DNA from: CALZJC01 sp041574955 | GTDB taxonomy: Bacteria; Acidobacteriota; Thermoanaerobaculia; Multivoradales; JAHEKO01 | Length of the DNA: 28,050 nucleotides | Reading direction: 5' to 3' | Assembly: GCA_041574955.1 (NCBI GenBank) | Contig: JBFGNS010000039.1 | Coordinates: 1 to 28,050, forward strand | Part shown: in pieces, positions 1 through 7,502 of the stretch | How the letters are laid out: each line of letters starts with the position of its first letter | Position numbering within the stretch: the first letter of the stretch is position 1 | Translations under genes and position numbers: made by a program | Notes under the pieces: generated by a model | Seen by the model: only the letters and a program-made list of their open reading frames with translations | Told to the model about the DNA's origin: nothing | The model's database searches: none

Positions 1-60
1 CCCCCAGGGACCAACACCCCAGGGAGACAGCCCGCCGCGAAGCGGTTCCCTCAAACAAGT

Positions 61-137
61 CGGGACGTGGCGCAGCCTGGTAGCGCACCTGAATGGGGTT
101 CAGGGGGTCGCGAGTTCAAATCTCGCCGTCCCGACCA
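61..137 (+). tRNA. tRNA-Pro (anticodon GGG), CCA encoded
   Basis: The sequence folds as a complete cloverleaf. The acceptor stem is CGGGACG paired with CGTCCCG, the D stem is GCGC/GCGC, and the anticodon stem is CCTGA/TCAGG. The anticodon loop ATGGGGT places GGG at positions 34-36, so the tRNA reads proline CCC/CCU codons. The T arm contains GTTCAAAT. The discriminator base is A and CCA is encoded at 135-137. The 5' flank (1-60) shows no clear promoter, and no T-rich terminator follows. Confidence 0.97.
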
Positions 138-177
138 ATTCAACTACCCAGCCACCCTGTCACGGGCCGGGCGAGCC

Positions 178-846
178 TCAGCCGCGGCGCCTTAACAGGA
201 CGGCGTAGTCGTCCCCGTTGCCTTGCCAGCGAGGGTGCCGTGAGACCACCTCGAAGCCGTCGCCGGTCCACTCGGTGATCAGGCGGTCGAACGGTGTGCC
301 GTGCCCCGCGTCGTCCATCTCGATGATCAGGAGGAGGCCGCCCGGGCGCAGCGAGCGGCGCAGGCTGGCGCGCATCTCGGCCTGGTGGGACATGTGGTGG
401 TAGACGAACCGCAGCAGGATCGCCTGGCAGCAGGCCGTGGGCAGCCTGGCGTCGTCCGGCTCGCCTTCGACCAGGCTCATGTTGCGTAGCTCGGAGCGCT
501 CCAGCCGCCGGCGCAGCTTGGCCAGCTCTCCCTCGTCGACCTCGTTGAGGTAGAGGTGCCCGTCGAGGCCGAGCCGGCGGGCCATCGCCTCGCCGAGCTC
601 CCCGTCGCCGGCGCCGACGTCGGCGGCGTGCATGCCGGGCTCCAGCTCGAGCAGCTCGGCGATCCGGTCGGACTCGTCGGCGCTCACCGGAGCCATCGCG
701 CAGGCGACCAGGGCCAGCAGCAGGCCCACCGTCGGGGCCACGCGCGAGGTGACAGCCGCGGCGAGCCGCGGTCGCCGGAGACGGCTCACGGTATCGAGCC
801 GGTGGCGGCGCGCCGCCGTGCCGAGCATGGCGATCCGTCTCACCAT
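178..846 (-). CDS. Exported class I SAM-dependent methyltransferase-like protein
   Basis: This 222-residue protein has a Rossmann methyltransferase core. The SAM-binding glycine motif ADVGAGDGELG lies near residue 75. The acidic end of strand 2 is LYLNEVD, a later strand reads ILLRFVYHHM, and RPGGLLLIIEMD follows helix E. The N-terminus is unusual for such an enzyme: a basic stretch, then the hydrophobic segment VGLLLALVACAMAPVSA, which looks like a signal peptide. This suggests the domain works outside the cytoplasm, as in a group of exported UbiE-like proteins I know from Acidobacteriota and Planctomycetes. The ATG at 846 has no clear Shine-Dalgarno sequence, so a later start (Met7 or a GTG) that would still keep the signal peptide is possible. 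The substrate cannot be inferred. Confidence 0.75.
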   Translation of the reverse strand: MVRRIAMLGTAARRHRLDTVSRLRRPRLAAAVTSRVAPTVGLLLALVACAMAPVSADESDRIAELLELEPGMHAADVGAGDGELGEAMARRLGLDGHLYLNEVDEGELAKLRRRLERSELRNMSLVEGEPDDARLPTACCQAILLRFVYHHMSHQAEMRASLRRSLRPGGLLLIIEMDDAGHGTPFDRLITEWTGDGFEVVSRHPRWQGNGDDYAVLLRRRG

Positions 847-966
847 GGCGAGCGCCGACGCTCGCAGCTCACGGTTCGAAGCTCGGACGCTCGGGGTGAC
901 ACGGCAGGGCCTTCTGCCGGTCTATACGGGGATGCGGGGACCGAGGTTGCCCCCTCTGGTCGGGAT

Positions 967-984
967 CGAGCTGCATGCAGCTCG
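967..984. repeat. 18-bp perfect palindrome downstream of the DUF6345 gene
   Basis: CGAGCTGCATGCAGCTCG reads the same on both strands. It lies 18 nt beyond the stop of the DUF6345 gene and about 120 nt upstream of the methyltransferase start. There is no T-tract, so it may be either an operator-like protein site or the stem of a weak terminator. Confidence 0.5.
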
Positions 985-1002
985 GCCTCGCGATGACCGC
1001 GC

Positions 1003-2646
1003 CTATTCCATCAGGCCCGGCACCTCGACCCGGCGGGGCGGGTACTCGAGCAGCTCCTCCTCGGTCCGGGGGCGGAAGTCGAAGCGGTAGAACATGAGCA
1101 TCTGCTCCTGCCGCACGTTGCCCGCCTGTTCCTTATAGCCCCAGTCCCAGCTGTCCAGCCGGTAGTTGGCGGCGGCGTCCCCGAGGGCCTGCCAGGCCTC
1201 TTCCTCGGCCTGTTCGTACGGCTTGGTGGCCACCATCTGCTCACTGGCGGCGACCGGCCGCCAGACCTTGGCGGCGTTGAGCAGCGAGCCGTCGTTGTTG
1301 AGCTGGACGGTGATCAGGCCGCCGCTCCCGAAAACCGGCACCTCCAGGCCGTCGATGTCGAGCAGGCGGCGGATCCTGACGATGACGTTCTTCTGTGAGC
1401 GCTCGATCTGGCCGGCGCCTTCGCCTTTCCGCGGGCGGCTCTCGAGCCTCATGCTGGAGCCCTGCGGCTGTCTCGCCAGCGGTTCCCGCCAACCGAGCTC
1501 CTCGACCAGCTTCTGAGTGCGGTCGAGGTACTCCTGCTCGTCGAGCTGTTCACCGCGAGTCTCCGTGAGGCGCGCTCCTCGCGCGTACATGGCGCCGCTT
1601 GCCCGGTGGACCTGCCACCTGGGCCCGCGGTTGTCGATCAGCTCCTCCGACACCAGCAGGTCTGCCTTCTCGACCAGCTCGTACTCTCGCCACGGGTCCG
1701 GCAGCGGAATCGGGATCAGCTCGAGCTTGGGCAGCAGCTCCGGGATCTCCGCTACCAGGATCTTGGGCGCGGTGGTGCCGAAGCCGCCGAGGTACTGGAT
1801 GTGGTAGTAGTCGCCCGACGGGTTGGGCTGGTTCGTGAACTGGCTGTCGTAGAGCGGCGTCGAGCTGGCAAACAGCCCGCCGGTGGTGATGCACAGCGGG
1901 ATCACGCCGGGATGGCTGTTGCCGAGGCCGTCGATGAAGGAATCGGCCACGTCCATGCCGTTGTTGTTGTAGTTGTCCCAGATCGGATCGACGTTCGATT
2001 CGTGGCACCAGGCGTCGGTCGAGGCTCCGCAGGCCATCCGCAGAGCCGGCGCCAGCGCCGGCCCCCAGCGCTCGTAGACGTTGCGCATCGCCACCGAGTC
2101 GCTGGCGCCGTTGAAGTTGCCGGGGCAGGCGTAGACCAGGGAGGAGCCGGCGCAGTTGAGCGGGCCGTGGGCGAAGACCTCGCACGAGCACTGCCAGTAG
2201 TAGCGCAGCGAGGCCGGATCGTCGCCCAGCAGCATGTCGCCCGTCGAGGCGTTGTTGCCCAGCGTGTTCCAGATCGTCGGGTTGCCGTGGCCGGCGTAGA
2301 AGAACAGCATCGCCCGGTCGATGCCGTTGGTGGCGTCGGTGTCGTCGCCGGGGGTCGCCAGGCTGGCGTCGTAGTAGAAGTGGTTGGCGTTCGTCAGGCC
2401 CACGTGCATGTGGGTCCTGGTCCAGCTGGCCGGGCAGTGGTTGGCGGCCGAAGGGTTGCCGTTCATGTCGGTGCCGAACAGGAACTCCTCGGCGGTGTCG
2501 ATGTGCCAGTCGGTGTTGCCGTGAGCGGAGATCGCGGAGTTGAGGGGAGGGTTGGTGATCGCGACCCAGGGACCCAGGTAGACAGCGACCACCGCCAGCG
2601 CCACGACGGCGACCGCCACCCATCCGTACCACGCCTTCCATTGCAT
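1003..2646 (-). CDS. Membrane-anchored DUF6345 / caspase-like (clan CD-type) protein
   Basis: This 547-residue protein begins with an uncleaved-looking hydrophobic segment (about residues 8-28), so the rest should lie on the outer face of the membrane. Residues 40-300 resemble the DUF6345 family. They contain FFYAGHG (His120) followed about 35 residues later by WQCSCEVFAHG (Cys153 and Cys155). A strand ending in HG, then a strand ending in Cys, is the dyad layout of caspase/gingipain-type peptidases. This makes a cysteine peptidase fold plausible but unproven. The rest (about 310-547) is charged and I do not recognise it. The ATG at 2646 follows a strong GAGGAGG ribosome site, and a hairpin lies just upstream of it (2669-2688). 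The many cysteines (71, 153, 155, 165, 174, 206, 214) fit an extracytoplasmic, disulfide-containing protein. Confidence 0.7.
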   Translation of the reverse strand: MQWKAWYGWVAVAVVALAVVAVYLGPWVAITNPPLNSAISAHGNTDWHIDTAEEFLFGTDMNGNPSAANHCPASWTRTHMHVGLTNANHFYYDASLATPGDDTDATNGIDRAMLFFYAGHGNPTIWNTLGNNASTGDMLLGDDPASLRYYWQCSCEVFAHGPLNCAGSSLVYACPGNFNGASDSVAMRNVYERWGPALAPALRMACGASTDAWCHESNVDPIWDNYNNNGMDVADSFIDGLGNSHPGVIPLCITTGGLFASSTPLYDSQFTNQPNPSGDYYHIQYLGGFGTTAPKILVAEIPELLPKLELIPIPLPDPWREYELVEKADLLVSEELIDNRGPRWQVHRASGAMYARGARLTETRGEQLDEQEYLDRTQKLVEELGWREPLARQPQGSSMRLESRPRKGEGAGQIERSQKNVIVRIRRLLDIDGLEVPVFGSGGLITVQLNNDGSLLNAAKVWRPVAASEQMVATKPYEQAEEEAWQALGDAAANYRLDSWDWGYKEQAGNVRQEQMLMFYRFDFRPRTEEELLEYPPRRVEVPGLME

Positions 2647-2954
2647 CGGATTCCTCCTCGAGCCGCTACGCCAGCCGTAGGCCTGGCGAGGCTCTGACAG
2701 CGTCGGCAGGAGCGGGCGTTTGGGCCTCTCGGCTGCGGATGCGGCCGGCTCCCTGTCGGCGGGGCTTTGAGCAGCTGCTTATCTCGGGGCCGCGGCCGCC
2801 GCAACGCCCGGAGGAGCAGGGTGCTCCCCACCCGTCCGGGCGGTCTCGGCGGCGGCCCGAGGCCGGCTGGCACCGCCGCCGCAGCTGCCTGCCGGCCGAT
2901 GGAGGAGAGCCGCCTCGCGACCGGTTGAGCGCTCGGCCGTGGGGCTGCATCCGG
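2647..2954. other. Gene-poor region upstream of the DUF6345 gene
   Basis: I see no convincing gene here. The open frames on both strands are proline/arginine-rich and typical of GC-rich noncoding DNA. Next to the DUF6345 start is an imperfect hairpin: CGCCA (2669-2673) pairs with TGGCG (2684-2688), and an inner GCC/GGC pairing closes a GTA loop. It would lie in the mRNA leader just 5' of the ribosome site. Confidence 0.4.
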
Positions 2955-3100
2955 CTACCGTGGCTGCTTCTTCTGCTCGTACTCCTCGAGCGGCTCGTCC
3001 TCGAACTCGACGGTGCCGACGCTGTCGCCGAAGCCGGCGATGATGCCGCCGTCGATGACCACCGCCGGCGGGTCGAGGGCGGCGGCGGACAGCCGGTGTG
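2955..3100 (-). CDS. Short acidic ORF or gene remnant, start unresolved
   Basis: Reading leftward from about 3100 to the TAG at 2955-2957 gives roughly 48 residues. They include VVIDGGIIAGFGDSVG and end in an acidic, low-hydrophobicity tail, EDEPLEEYEQKKQPR. Third codon positions are almost all G or C in this stretch, as in a real gene. Immediately upstream (3100-3197) the same frame has A/T-ending codons and looks noncoding. There is no ATG or GTG where the coding signature starts. It could be a short gene with a non-standard start, the 3' end of a decayed gene, or chance. I do not recognise a family. Confidence 0.28.
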
Positions 3101-3107
3101 CTAGCTT
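3099..3107 (+). promoter_or_regulatory. Extended -10 promoter candidate
   Basis: TGCTAGCTT matches an extended -10 (TG, one base, then TAGCTT) with no recognisable -35 box. It lies 153 nt upstream of the membrane protein gene at 3260. The same TGTGCTA core occurs upstream of metK, tolQ and cspA. Confidence 0.35.
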
Positions 3108-3259
3108 GACCGCAGCTCGTCGTTTACCAACTCCAAACGGTCGTGGGGGGGTCGCTTGGCGGCCAGCCGGTTTCTGCGGCCCGGCCACCCCGCCCACCGG
3201 CCTCGGTCTTTCGCTGCTAGTTCTGGCGGAGCCTCCGCCACAACCGAAAGGAGGGTGCG

Positions 3260-4219
3260 ATGTTCCTACAAGCCGTCGACACCGTGCTGGCGTTCGCCAT
3301 GGTCATGCTGCTGCTGAGCCTGCTGGTCACCGTGCTGGTGCAGATGTTCATCTCGCTGTTCGGTCTGCGCGGTCAGAACCTGGTGTTCGGCCTGCGGCAG
3401 CTGGTCGGCGCGGTGGCGCCGAAGCTCGACGAGGCCGAGGTGGAGTCGCTAGCCTCGAAGATCCTCGGCCATCCCGCGCTGCGCGCCGGCGCCCGGCGGG
3501 CTACGGTCGACCTCGAGCCGAGGGAGCTGCTGATGGTGATGGACAGGCTGCGCAAGGGGGAGGTGCTGGCGCCACGCGTCAAGGCCGCTCTCGACGAGCT
3601 GTTCCAGCGACCCGCCTCGGAGGACGCCAAGCTGGTCCGCACCATGGAGCTGCTGGGCAGCCTGCGCGCCGCCGCGCCCGAGCAGGCAGAGAAGCTCCAG
3701 AAGCTGGCCGACGGGGCGCTGGCCGAGGCCAGGGAGGTGGTGGTCCAGATCGACAACTGGTTCGACACCGCAATGAGCCATGCCGCCGAGCGGCTGAAGC
3801 TGCACGCGCGCTGGATCACCGCCGCGGTGGCCCTGAGCCTGGCGGTGCTTCTGCAGGTGGACAGCGCCGAGATCCTCAAGCAGCTCTGGCACGACCCGGG
3901 TGAGAGTGCCCAGTTGGTTGTGCAGGCCGACGAGGTGATGAAGCTCTACCGCGAGTCGGCTACGGTCGAGGAGTTCGAACAGGGGCGGGAGGCGGCGCAG
4001 CAGATACGAGCCCTGCTCGGCGAGAGCGAGCTGGTGGTTTTTGCCGCCCTCGGCGAGTCCGGGGACCCACGGGCCGTCTTCGGCCCCCACTTTCCGGGCA
4101 GCCTGCTTACCGCCCTGCTGCTCAGCCTGGGCGCGCCGTTCTGGTACGGCGTGGTGGGCAAGCTGGTGGGCTTCCGCAGCGCGCTGCGAGGCAAGCAGCC
4201 GCAAGCCGCGAAGAGCTAG
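3260..4219 (+). CDS. Membrane protein of unknown function with three hydrophobic segments
   Basis: This 319-residue protein starts at an ATG with a good AGGAGG ribosome site 7 nt upstream. Hydrophobic segments lie at about 8-34, 185-200 and 281-300. The first two are separated by a long hydrophilic, helix-rich stretch (residues 55-180). The C-terminus reads LLSLGAPFWYGVVGKLVGFR. I have seen this SLGAPFW...L..L...R ending in uncharacterised bacterial membrane proteins, but no function is attached to it. The gene stands alone, flanked by divergent and convergent neighbours. The upstream extended -10 (3099-3107) implies a leader of about 145 nt. A second strong start is not evident. Confidence 0.8.
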   Translation: MFLQAVDTVLAFAMVMLLLSLLVTVLVQMFISLFGLRGQNLVFGLRQLVGAVAPKLDEAEVESLASKILGHPALRAGARRATVDLEPRELLMVMDRLRKGEVLAPRVKAALDELFQRPASEDAKLVRTMELLGSLRAAAPEQAEKLQKLADGALAEAREVVVQIDNWFDTAMSHAAERLKLHARWITAAVALSLAVLLQVDSAEILKQLWHDPGESAQLVVQADEVMKLYRESATVEEFEQGREAAQQIRALLGESELVVFAALGESGDPRAVFGPHFPGSLLTALLLSLGAPFWYGVVGKLVGFRSALRGKQPQAAKS

Positions 4220-4327
4220 CGCGCCCGCGCTCCGGACAAACGACCGTCGTGACGCTCGGATGAGGCTCCAGAGGAGCCGGTCACCGCCAGCCGGCCACGT
4301 CTCTCGGCGGGGTCCCGCGGGATCCGG

Positions 4328-4579
4328 CTACGACTCCTGGAGACCCTCGAGTGAGCTGATCTCGGAGGTGTCGACCTCTTCGGGGTCCAGCGGGGTATGC
4401 CGGACAGCCGCGCTCCAGTCGATCATGTCGTCGCCCTCGGTCGAGTCACCGGGGTTGGCCTGGGCGGCGGCCTTCTTCTCCTCGAGACGCTGCATCCGCT
4501 TCGCCTGCTTCTCGCGCCGCTTCTGTTGACGGGCCCGCTCGCGCTGGCGGCGGACCATCGATGCCTGGTTGCTGGCCAT
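4328..4579 (-). CDS. Small basic protein, conserved-hypothetical type
   Basis: The protein has 83 residues. The frame stays open further upstream, but that part is arginine/proline-rich and looks noncoding. I chose the ATG at 4579 because AGGA sits 9 nt before it and because the protein then begins MASNQASMVRRQRERARQQ. Residues 8-40 form a highly charged Arg/Lys/Gln/Glu helix. The tail is acidic and includes DDMIDWSAAVRHTPLDPEEVD. This basic helix followed by an acidic tail resembles small uncharacterised proteins often annotated in Acidobacteriota and Deltaproteobacteria. Nucleic-acid or ribosome binding would fit the charge but is a guess. It lies downstream of cspA on the same strand, beyond the cspA terminator. 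Confidence 0.6.
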   Translation of the reverse strand: MASNQASMVRRQRERARQQKRREKQAKRMQRLEEKKAAAQANPGDSTEGDDMIDWSAAVRHTPLDPEEVDTSEISSLEGLQES

Positions 4580-4824
4580 AGGCTCTGTCCTATAGGCCCC
4601 GCGTGGGGACCGGTTCTGGCTGCTCCCGACCGGTCTATGGGACCCGGCCACGGCCCGGAGCTTCGTTTCCCGAGCGCCTCGCGGCGGGCCGAGCCTGCGC
4701 CCCGCGCGCTCCAAACTCGCCCTCACGATACTCCGGTGGCCGGCGGCCGTCAAATGAGACTCCAGACCCGCGGGCAGGTGCCGGGCAGCTCGGGAAGCGG
4801 TTGCGGGCGGTCTCCCAGACGCGA

Positions 4825-4858
4825 AAAGGGCCGCTCCGATCGCTCGGAGCGGCCCTTT
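4825..4858 (-). terminator. Rho-independent terminator of cspA
   Basis: A perfect 15-bp stem (AAAGGGCCGCTCCGA with its complement) closes a 4-nt loop and begins 24 nt after the cspA stop. On the minus strand the stem ends in a T-run (TTTT). The rest of the interval 4580-4882 holds no gene that I can support. Confidence 0.85.
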
Positions 4859-4882
4859 GTCTGTCAGTTGGAACGGGAACGG

Positions 4883-5098
4883 TTACAGCTTGACCACGTT
4901 CTCGGCCGCGGGGCCCTTCTGGCCCTCGACCCGGTCGAACTGCACGCGCTGGCCCTCTTCCAGGGTCTTGAAGCCGTTGCCTTCGATCGAGCTGTGATGG
5001 ACGAAGCAGTCCTTCGAGCCGTCCTCGGGCGTGATGAAGCCGAAGCCCTTAGCGTCGTTGAACCACTTGACCGTTCCGATTGTCTGCGTGCCACTCAT
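4883..5098 (-). CDS. cspA: Cold-shock protein, CspA family
   Basis: This 71-residue protein is a single cold-shock domain of normal family length. It contains the RNA-binding motifs KGFGFI (RNP1) and DCFVHHSSI (RNP2), after the conserved start GTVKWFNDAKG. Proteins of this family bind single-stranded RNA/DNA and act as RNA chaperones in the cytoplasm. The ATG at 5098 has AGGAG 7 nt upstream. A strong terminator follows the gene. The likely promoter is at 5291-5319, which gives a leader of about 185 nt. That is long, as is typical of cold-inducible csp mRNAs, and it contains a terminator-like hairpin at 5203-5231. Which csp paralogue this is cannot be told from sequence alone. Confidence 0.96.
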   Translation of the reverse strand: MSGTQTIGTVKWFNDAKGFGFITPEDGSKDCFVHHSSIEGNGFKTLEEGQRVQFDRVEGQKGPAAENVVKL

Positions 5099-5202
5099 TT
5101 GCTGCTCCTACACTCTGGCGCCGGGATGCAGGTTCTCCGTACGTATCCCAGTGCCGGATCTGTTGCGGGTACGGACCGCTTCGAGGTTCGCGGCGGGGGT
5201 AC

Positions 5203-5231
5203 AAAAAAAGAGACCCACGTTGTCAGGTCCC
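5203..5231 (-). terminator. Terminator or attenuator hairpin in the cspA leader
   Basis: On the minus strand GGGACC pairs with GGTCTC (one G-T wobble) around a 10-nt loop, followed immediately by seven T's. It lies about 85 nt after the end of the ankyrin/PQQ gene, so it could end that operon. However, the best cspA promoter lies upstream of it, which would place it inside the cspA leader. Confidence 0.65.
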
Positions 5232-5290
5232 AGTTGTGTGCCCTCCGACGCTGTGTGAGCGGCTCGATCTCGAACCGCCCTGTCCGCGGG

Positions 5291-5319
5291 ACCATAGCAC
5301 ACCTTGGCCGCCGGGTCAC
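5291..5319 (-). promoter_or_regulatory. Probable cspA promoter
   Basis: GTGACC (5314-5319), a 17-bp spacer and TATGGT (5291-5296) form the promoter, with TG one base before the -10. The -35 overlaps the stop codon of the ankyrin/PQQ gene. Transcription would start near 5284. Confidence 0.5.
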
Positions 5320-7502
5320 CCTCCGCTGTTTCGGCCCGGCGGCGGCAGGGCGGCCGGGCTTTCGGCGGGAGGCGCGCCGGCGGCCAGCAGCCGGCGCGGC
5401 GTGCGCACCAGCAGCAGGCCCTCGCTGATCGCGGGCGTGGCCATCAGCGGCTCGCCGTGCTCGACGACCGCCAGCTCCTTGTACTCGGCGCCGGCCTCGA
5501 GCACGTACAGCAGGCCCTCCTCGGTCGCCACGTACAACCGTCCGTTGGCCGCCACCGGGGAAGCGGTGAAGGTGCCGCCGCGCGAGAACCGCTGCTTGTA
5601 CAGCGCGCTGCCGTCGGCCGGGTCGTAGGCCACGATGCGGCCGTTGTGGTGGACGATGTAGAGCAGGCCCCGGTAGAGCAGGGGAGTCGGCATGTAGGCG
5701 CCGCCACGGCCGTGGCTCCAAACCAGCGGCCCGCCCGCCTCCCCGGGCTCGACCCGCAGCGCGCCGCGCGCCCCGGCTCGCACGGCGTAGATCGGCTTGA
5801 CCGGCGGGTAGCCGGCCGAGACATAGACCACCCCGCCGTCGGCCACCGGCGTTGCCACCACCAGCGCCGAGTTGGGTGCCAGGCTCCACAGCTCCTCGCC
5901 GGTGCGCGGATCGTAGGCGTGGATGGTTGAGGCGTTGGTGACCAGCTCGTCGCCGGCGGCCCCGCGCACCAGGGTCGGCGTCGCCCAGGACGGGTCGACG
6001 TCGCGCTCGACGCGCCAGGCGAGCTCGCCGTCCTCCAGCCGCCAGGCGGCGAGGTACGGTCCGCCGTGGACGTCCACCTGCAGCACTGCCAGGTCGCCGT
6101 AGATCACCGGCGAGCTGGCGAAGCCCCACTCGATCGTCGGGTCGTTGAAGGCGCCGGCGTTCAACCCGCCCAGGTCGTGGCGCCACAGCACCCTGCCGTC
6201 GAGATCGAGGCACGCCAGCCCGGCAGTGGGGAAGACCACCACCAGGCGCTCGCCGTCGGTGGCCGGGGTCGAGTTGGCCTGGCTGGCCTTGAAGTGGCGG
6301 CGGGTGAGCGGCAAGCCGCGACCGACCTCGGTCTCCCACAGCTTCTCGCCCGTCCACTTGGAGAACGCCAGCACCCGCCAGCTGTGCTCGACCGGCTCGT
6401 CGACGCCGTCGCCGGCGCCGGTCAGGCCGGTGCGGACGTTCTGCTCGAGGCCCGAGGCCACCGCCGTAGTGACGAAGACGCGGTCGCCCCAGACCACCGG
6501 GCTGGAGTTGCCGAGACCGGGCAGCTCCGCCTGCCACAGCAGCCCGGCGCCGCTGGCCGGATCCCAACCGGCCGGAGTCTCGCGGCCGTCGCCGATGCCG
6601 TCGGCGTTGGCGCCGCGGAACGCCGGCCAGTGGACCGTCACCCGATCTCCGGGCTCGGCCCGCAGACTACGGAAGCGTGCCGCGGCTTCTGGGTCGGGCT
6701 CGGCCACCGACCGTCGCAGCAGCTCGGGCATGCGGCCGCCGCCGGCGATGAAGACCCCCTCGACGGTCCCCGCGCGGCCGTTGAAGGCAGCGCGCAGGCC
6801 GCCTGGTGACTCGAAGGTGCGCTCCGCCACCGCTGCGAGCGGCGCGGCCTCACCGTCGTCGAGCCGCGCCAACAGGCGGCCCTGAACCAGCGCGATCTCC
6901 AGGCGGGTGTCCGAGGTCCACCCCTCGTAGCTTCCGGTGAACTCGTGCAGGGCCGGCAGGTCGTAGCGCGGAGGCGCCGGATCGGGCCGGGTCTCGGCGG
7001 CCGCCAGCAGCCGGCTGAACTCCGGTCCCAGCGCTTCGGCGCGCGGCCGGAAGGCGGCGACGCGCGATGCGGTGATCGGACCGCCGGCGACGGCGGCGCG
7101 GGCCAGCTCGAGGTTGCCGTCCTGCAGCGCCTGGCCGAGCGCGTTGTCGCGGCTCTCGGCGCCGTGGCGCAGCAGGAAGGCGGCGACCTCGTCGTGCCGG
7201 CGGAAGAACAGGGCGAGATCGAGCGGCCGCGCGCCGTAGAAGCTCTCGGCGTGGTTGACGTCGGCGCCGCGCTCGACGAGCAGGCGCACGACCTCGAGCC
7301 GCCCCGCGCTGGCGGCCATCGACAGCGCGGTCGAGCCGTACCGGTCGATGGCGTCGATCGCCACGCCGGCGTCCAGCAGGCGGGCCACCTCGGCGGCGGC
7401 GCCGGCGCGGGCGGCGGCGAACAGCGCCGCCGTCGGCTCTGCCGGCAAGGAAGGTGCGGCGGCCAGCAGGGCCACCAGCAGGACGGTGGCGCGCCGCCTC
7501 AC
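5316..7502 (-). CDS. Exported ankyrin-repeat / PQQ-type beta-propeller protein
   Basis: This 728-residue protein has a signal peptide (RRRATVLLVALLAAAPSLPA). Ankyrin repeats follow at about residues 25-120, including the motif GSTALSMAASAGRLEVVRLLVERGAD. A middle region (about 180-280) is unassigned, and a PQQ/quinoprotein-like beta-propeller occupies about 295-720. The propeller blades show repeats such as GDRVFVTT, GERLVVVFP, GGVVYVSAG, GLLYIVHHNGRIVAYDPADG and GRLYVATEEGLLYVLEAG. Such propellers without dehydrogenase residues usually act as binding scaffolds. The start is GTG at 7502, which overlaps the TIR gene stop by four bases (GTGA), so the two are translationally coupled. The predicted location is the periplasm or cell surface. 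It is the last gene of the three-gene TIR operon. Confidence 0.82.
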   Translation of the reverse strand: MRRRATVLLVALLAAAPSLPAEPTAALFAAARAGAAAEVARLLDAGVAIDAIDRYGSTALSMAASAGRLEVVRLLVERGADVNHAESFYGARPLDLALFFRRHDEVAAFLLRHGAESRDNALGQALQDGNLELARAAVAGGPITASRVAAFRPRAEALGPEFSRLLAAAETRPDPAPPRYDLPALHEFTGSYEGWTSDTRLEIALVQGRLLARLDDGEAAPLAAVAERTFESPGGLRAAFNGRAGTVEGVFIAGGGRMPELLRRSVAEPDPEAAARFRSLRAEPGDRVTVHWPAFRGANADGIGDGRETPAGWDPASGAGLLWQAELPGLGNSSPVVWGDRVFVTTAVASGLEQNVRTGLTGAGDGVDEPVEHSWRVLAFSKWTGEKLWETEVGRGLPLTRRHFKASQANSTPATDGERLVVVFPTAGLACLDLDGRVLWRHDLGGLNAGAFNDPTIEWGFASSPVIYGDLAVLQVDVHGGPYLAAWRLEDGELAWRVERDVDPSWATPTLVRGAAGDELVTNASTIHAYDPRTGEELWSLAPNSALVVATPVADGGVVYVSAGYPPVKPIYAVRAGARGALRVEPGEAGGPLVWSHGRGGAYMPTPLLYRGLLYIVHHNGRIVAYDPADGSALYKQRFSRGGTFTASPVAANGRLYVATEEGLLYVLEAGAEYKELAVVEHGEPLMATPAISEGLLLVRTPRRLLAAGAPPAESPAALPPPGRNSGG

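Noticed and set aside
61..137. tRNA-Pro as the attachment site of a genomic island covering the left part
   Set aside because: I found no direct repeat of the tRNA 3' end further on, and no integrase gene in the window.
902..919. Stem-loop CGGCAG/CTGCCG near 910 as a terminator
   Set aside because: The stem is only 6 bp, with no T-tract on either strand.
2739..3104. Plus-strand open frame in the gap before the membrane protein gene
   Set aside because: The product is arginine/proline-rich, with no ribosome site and no consistent third-position pattern.
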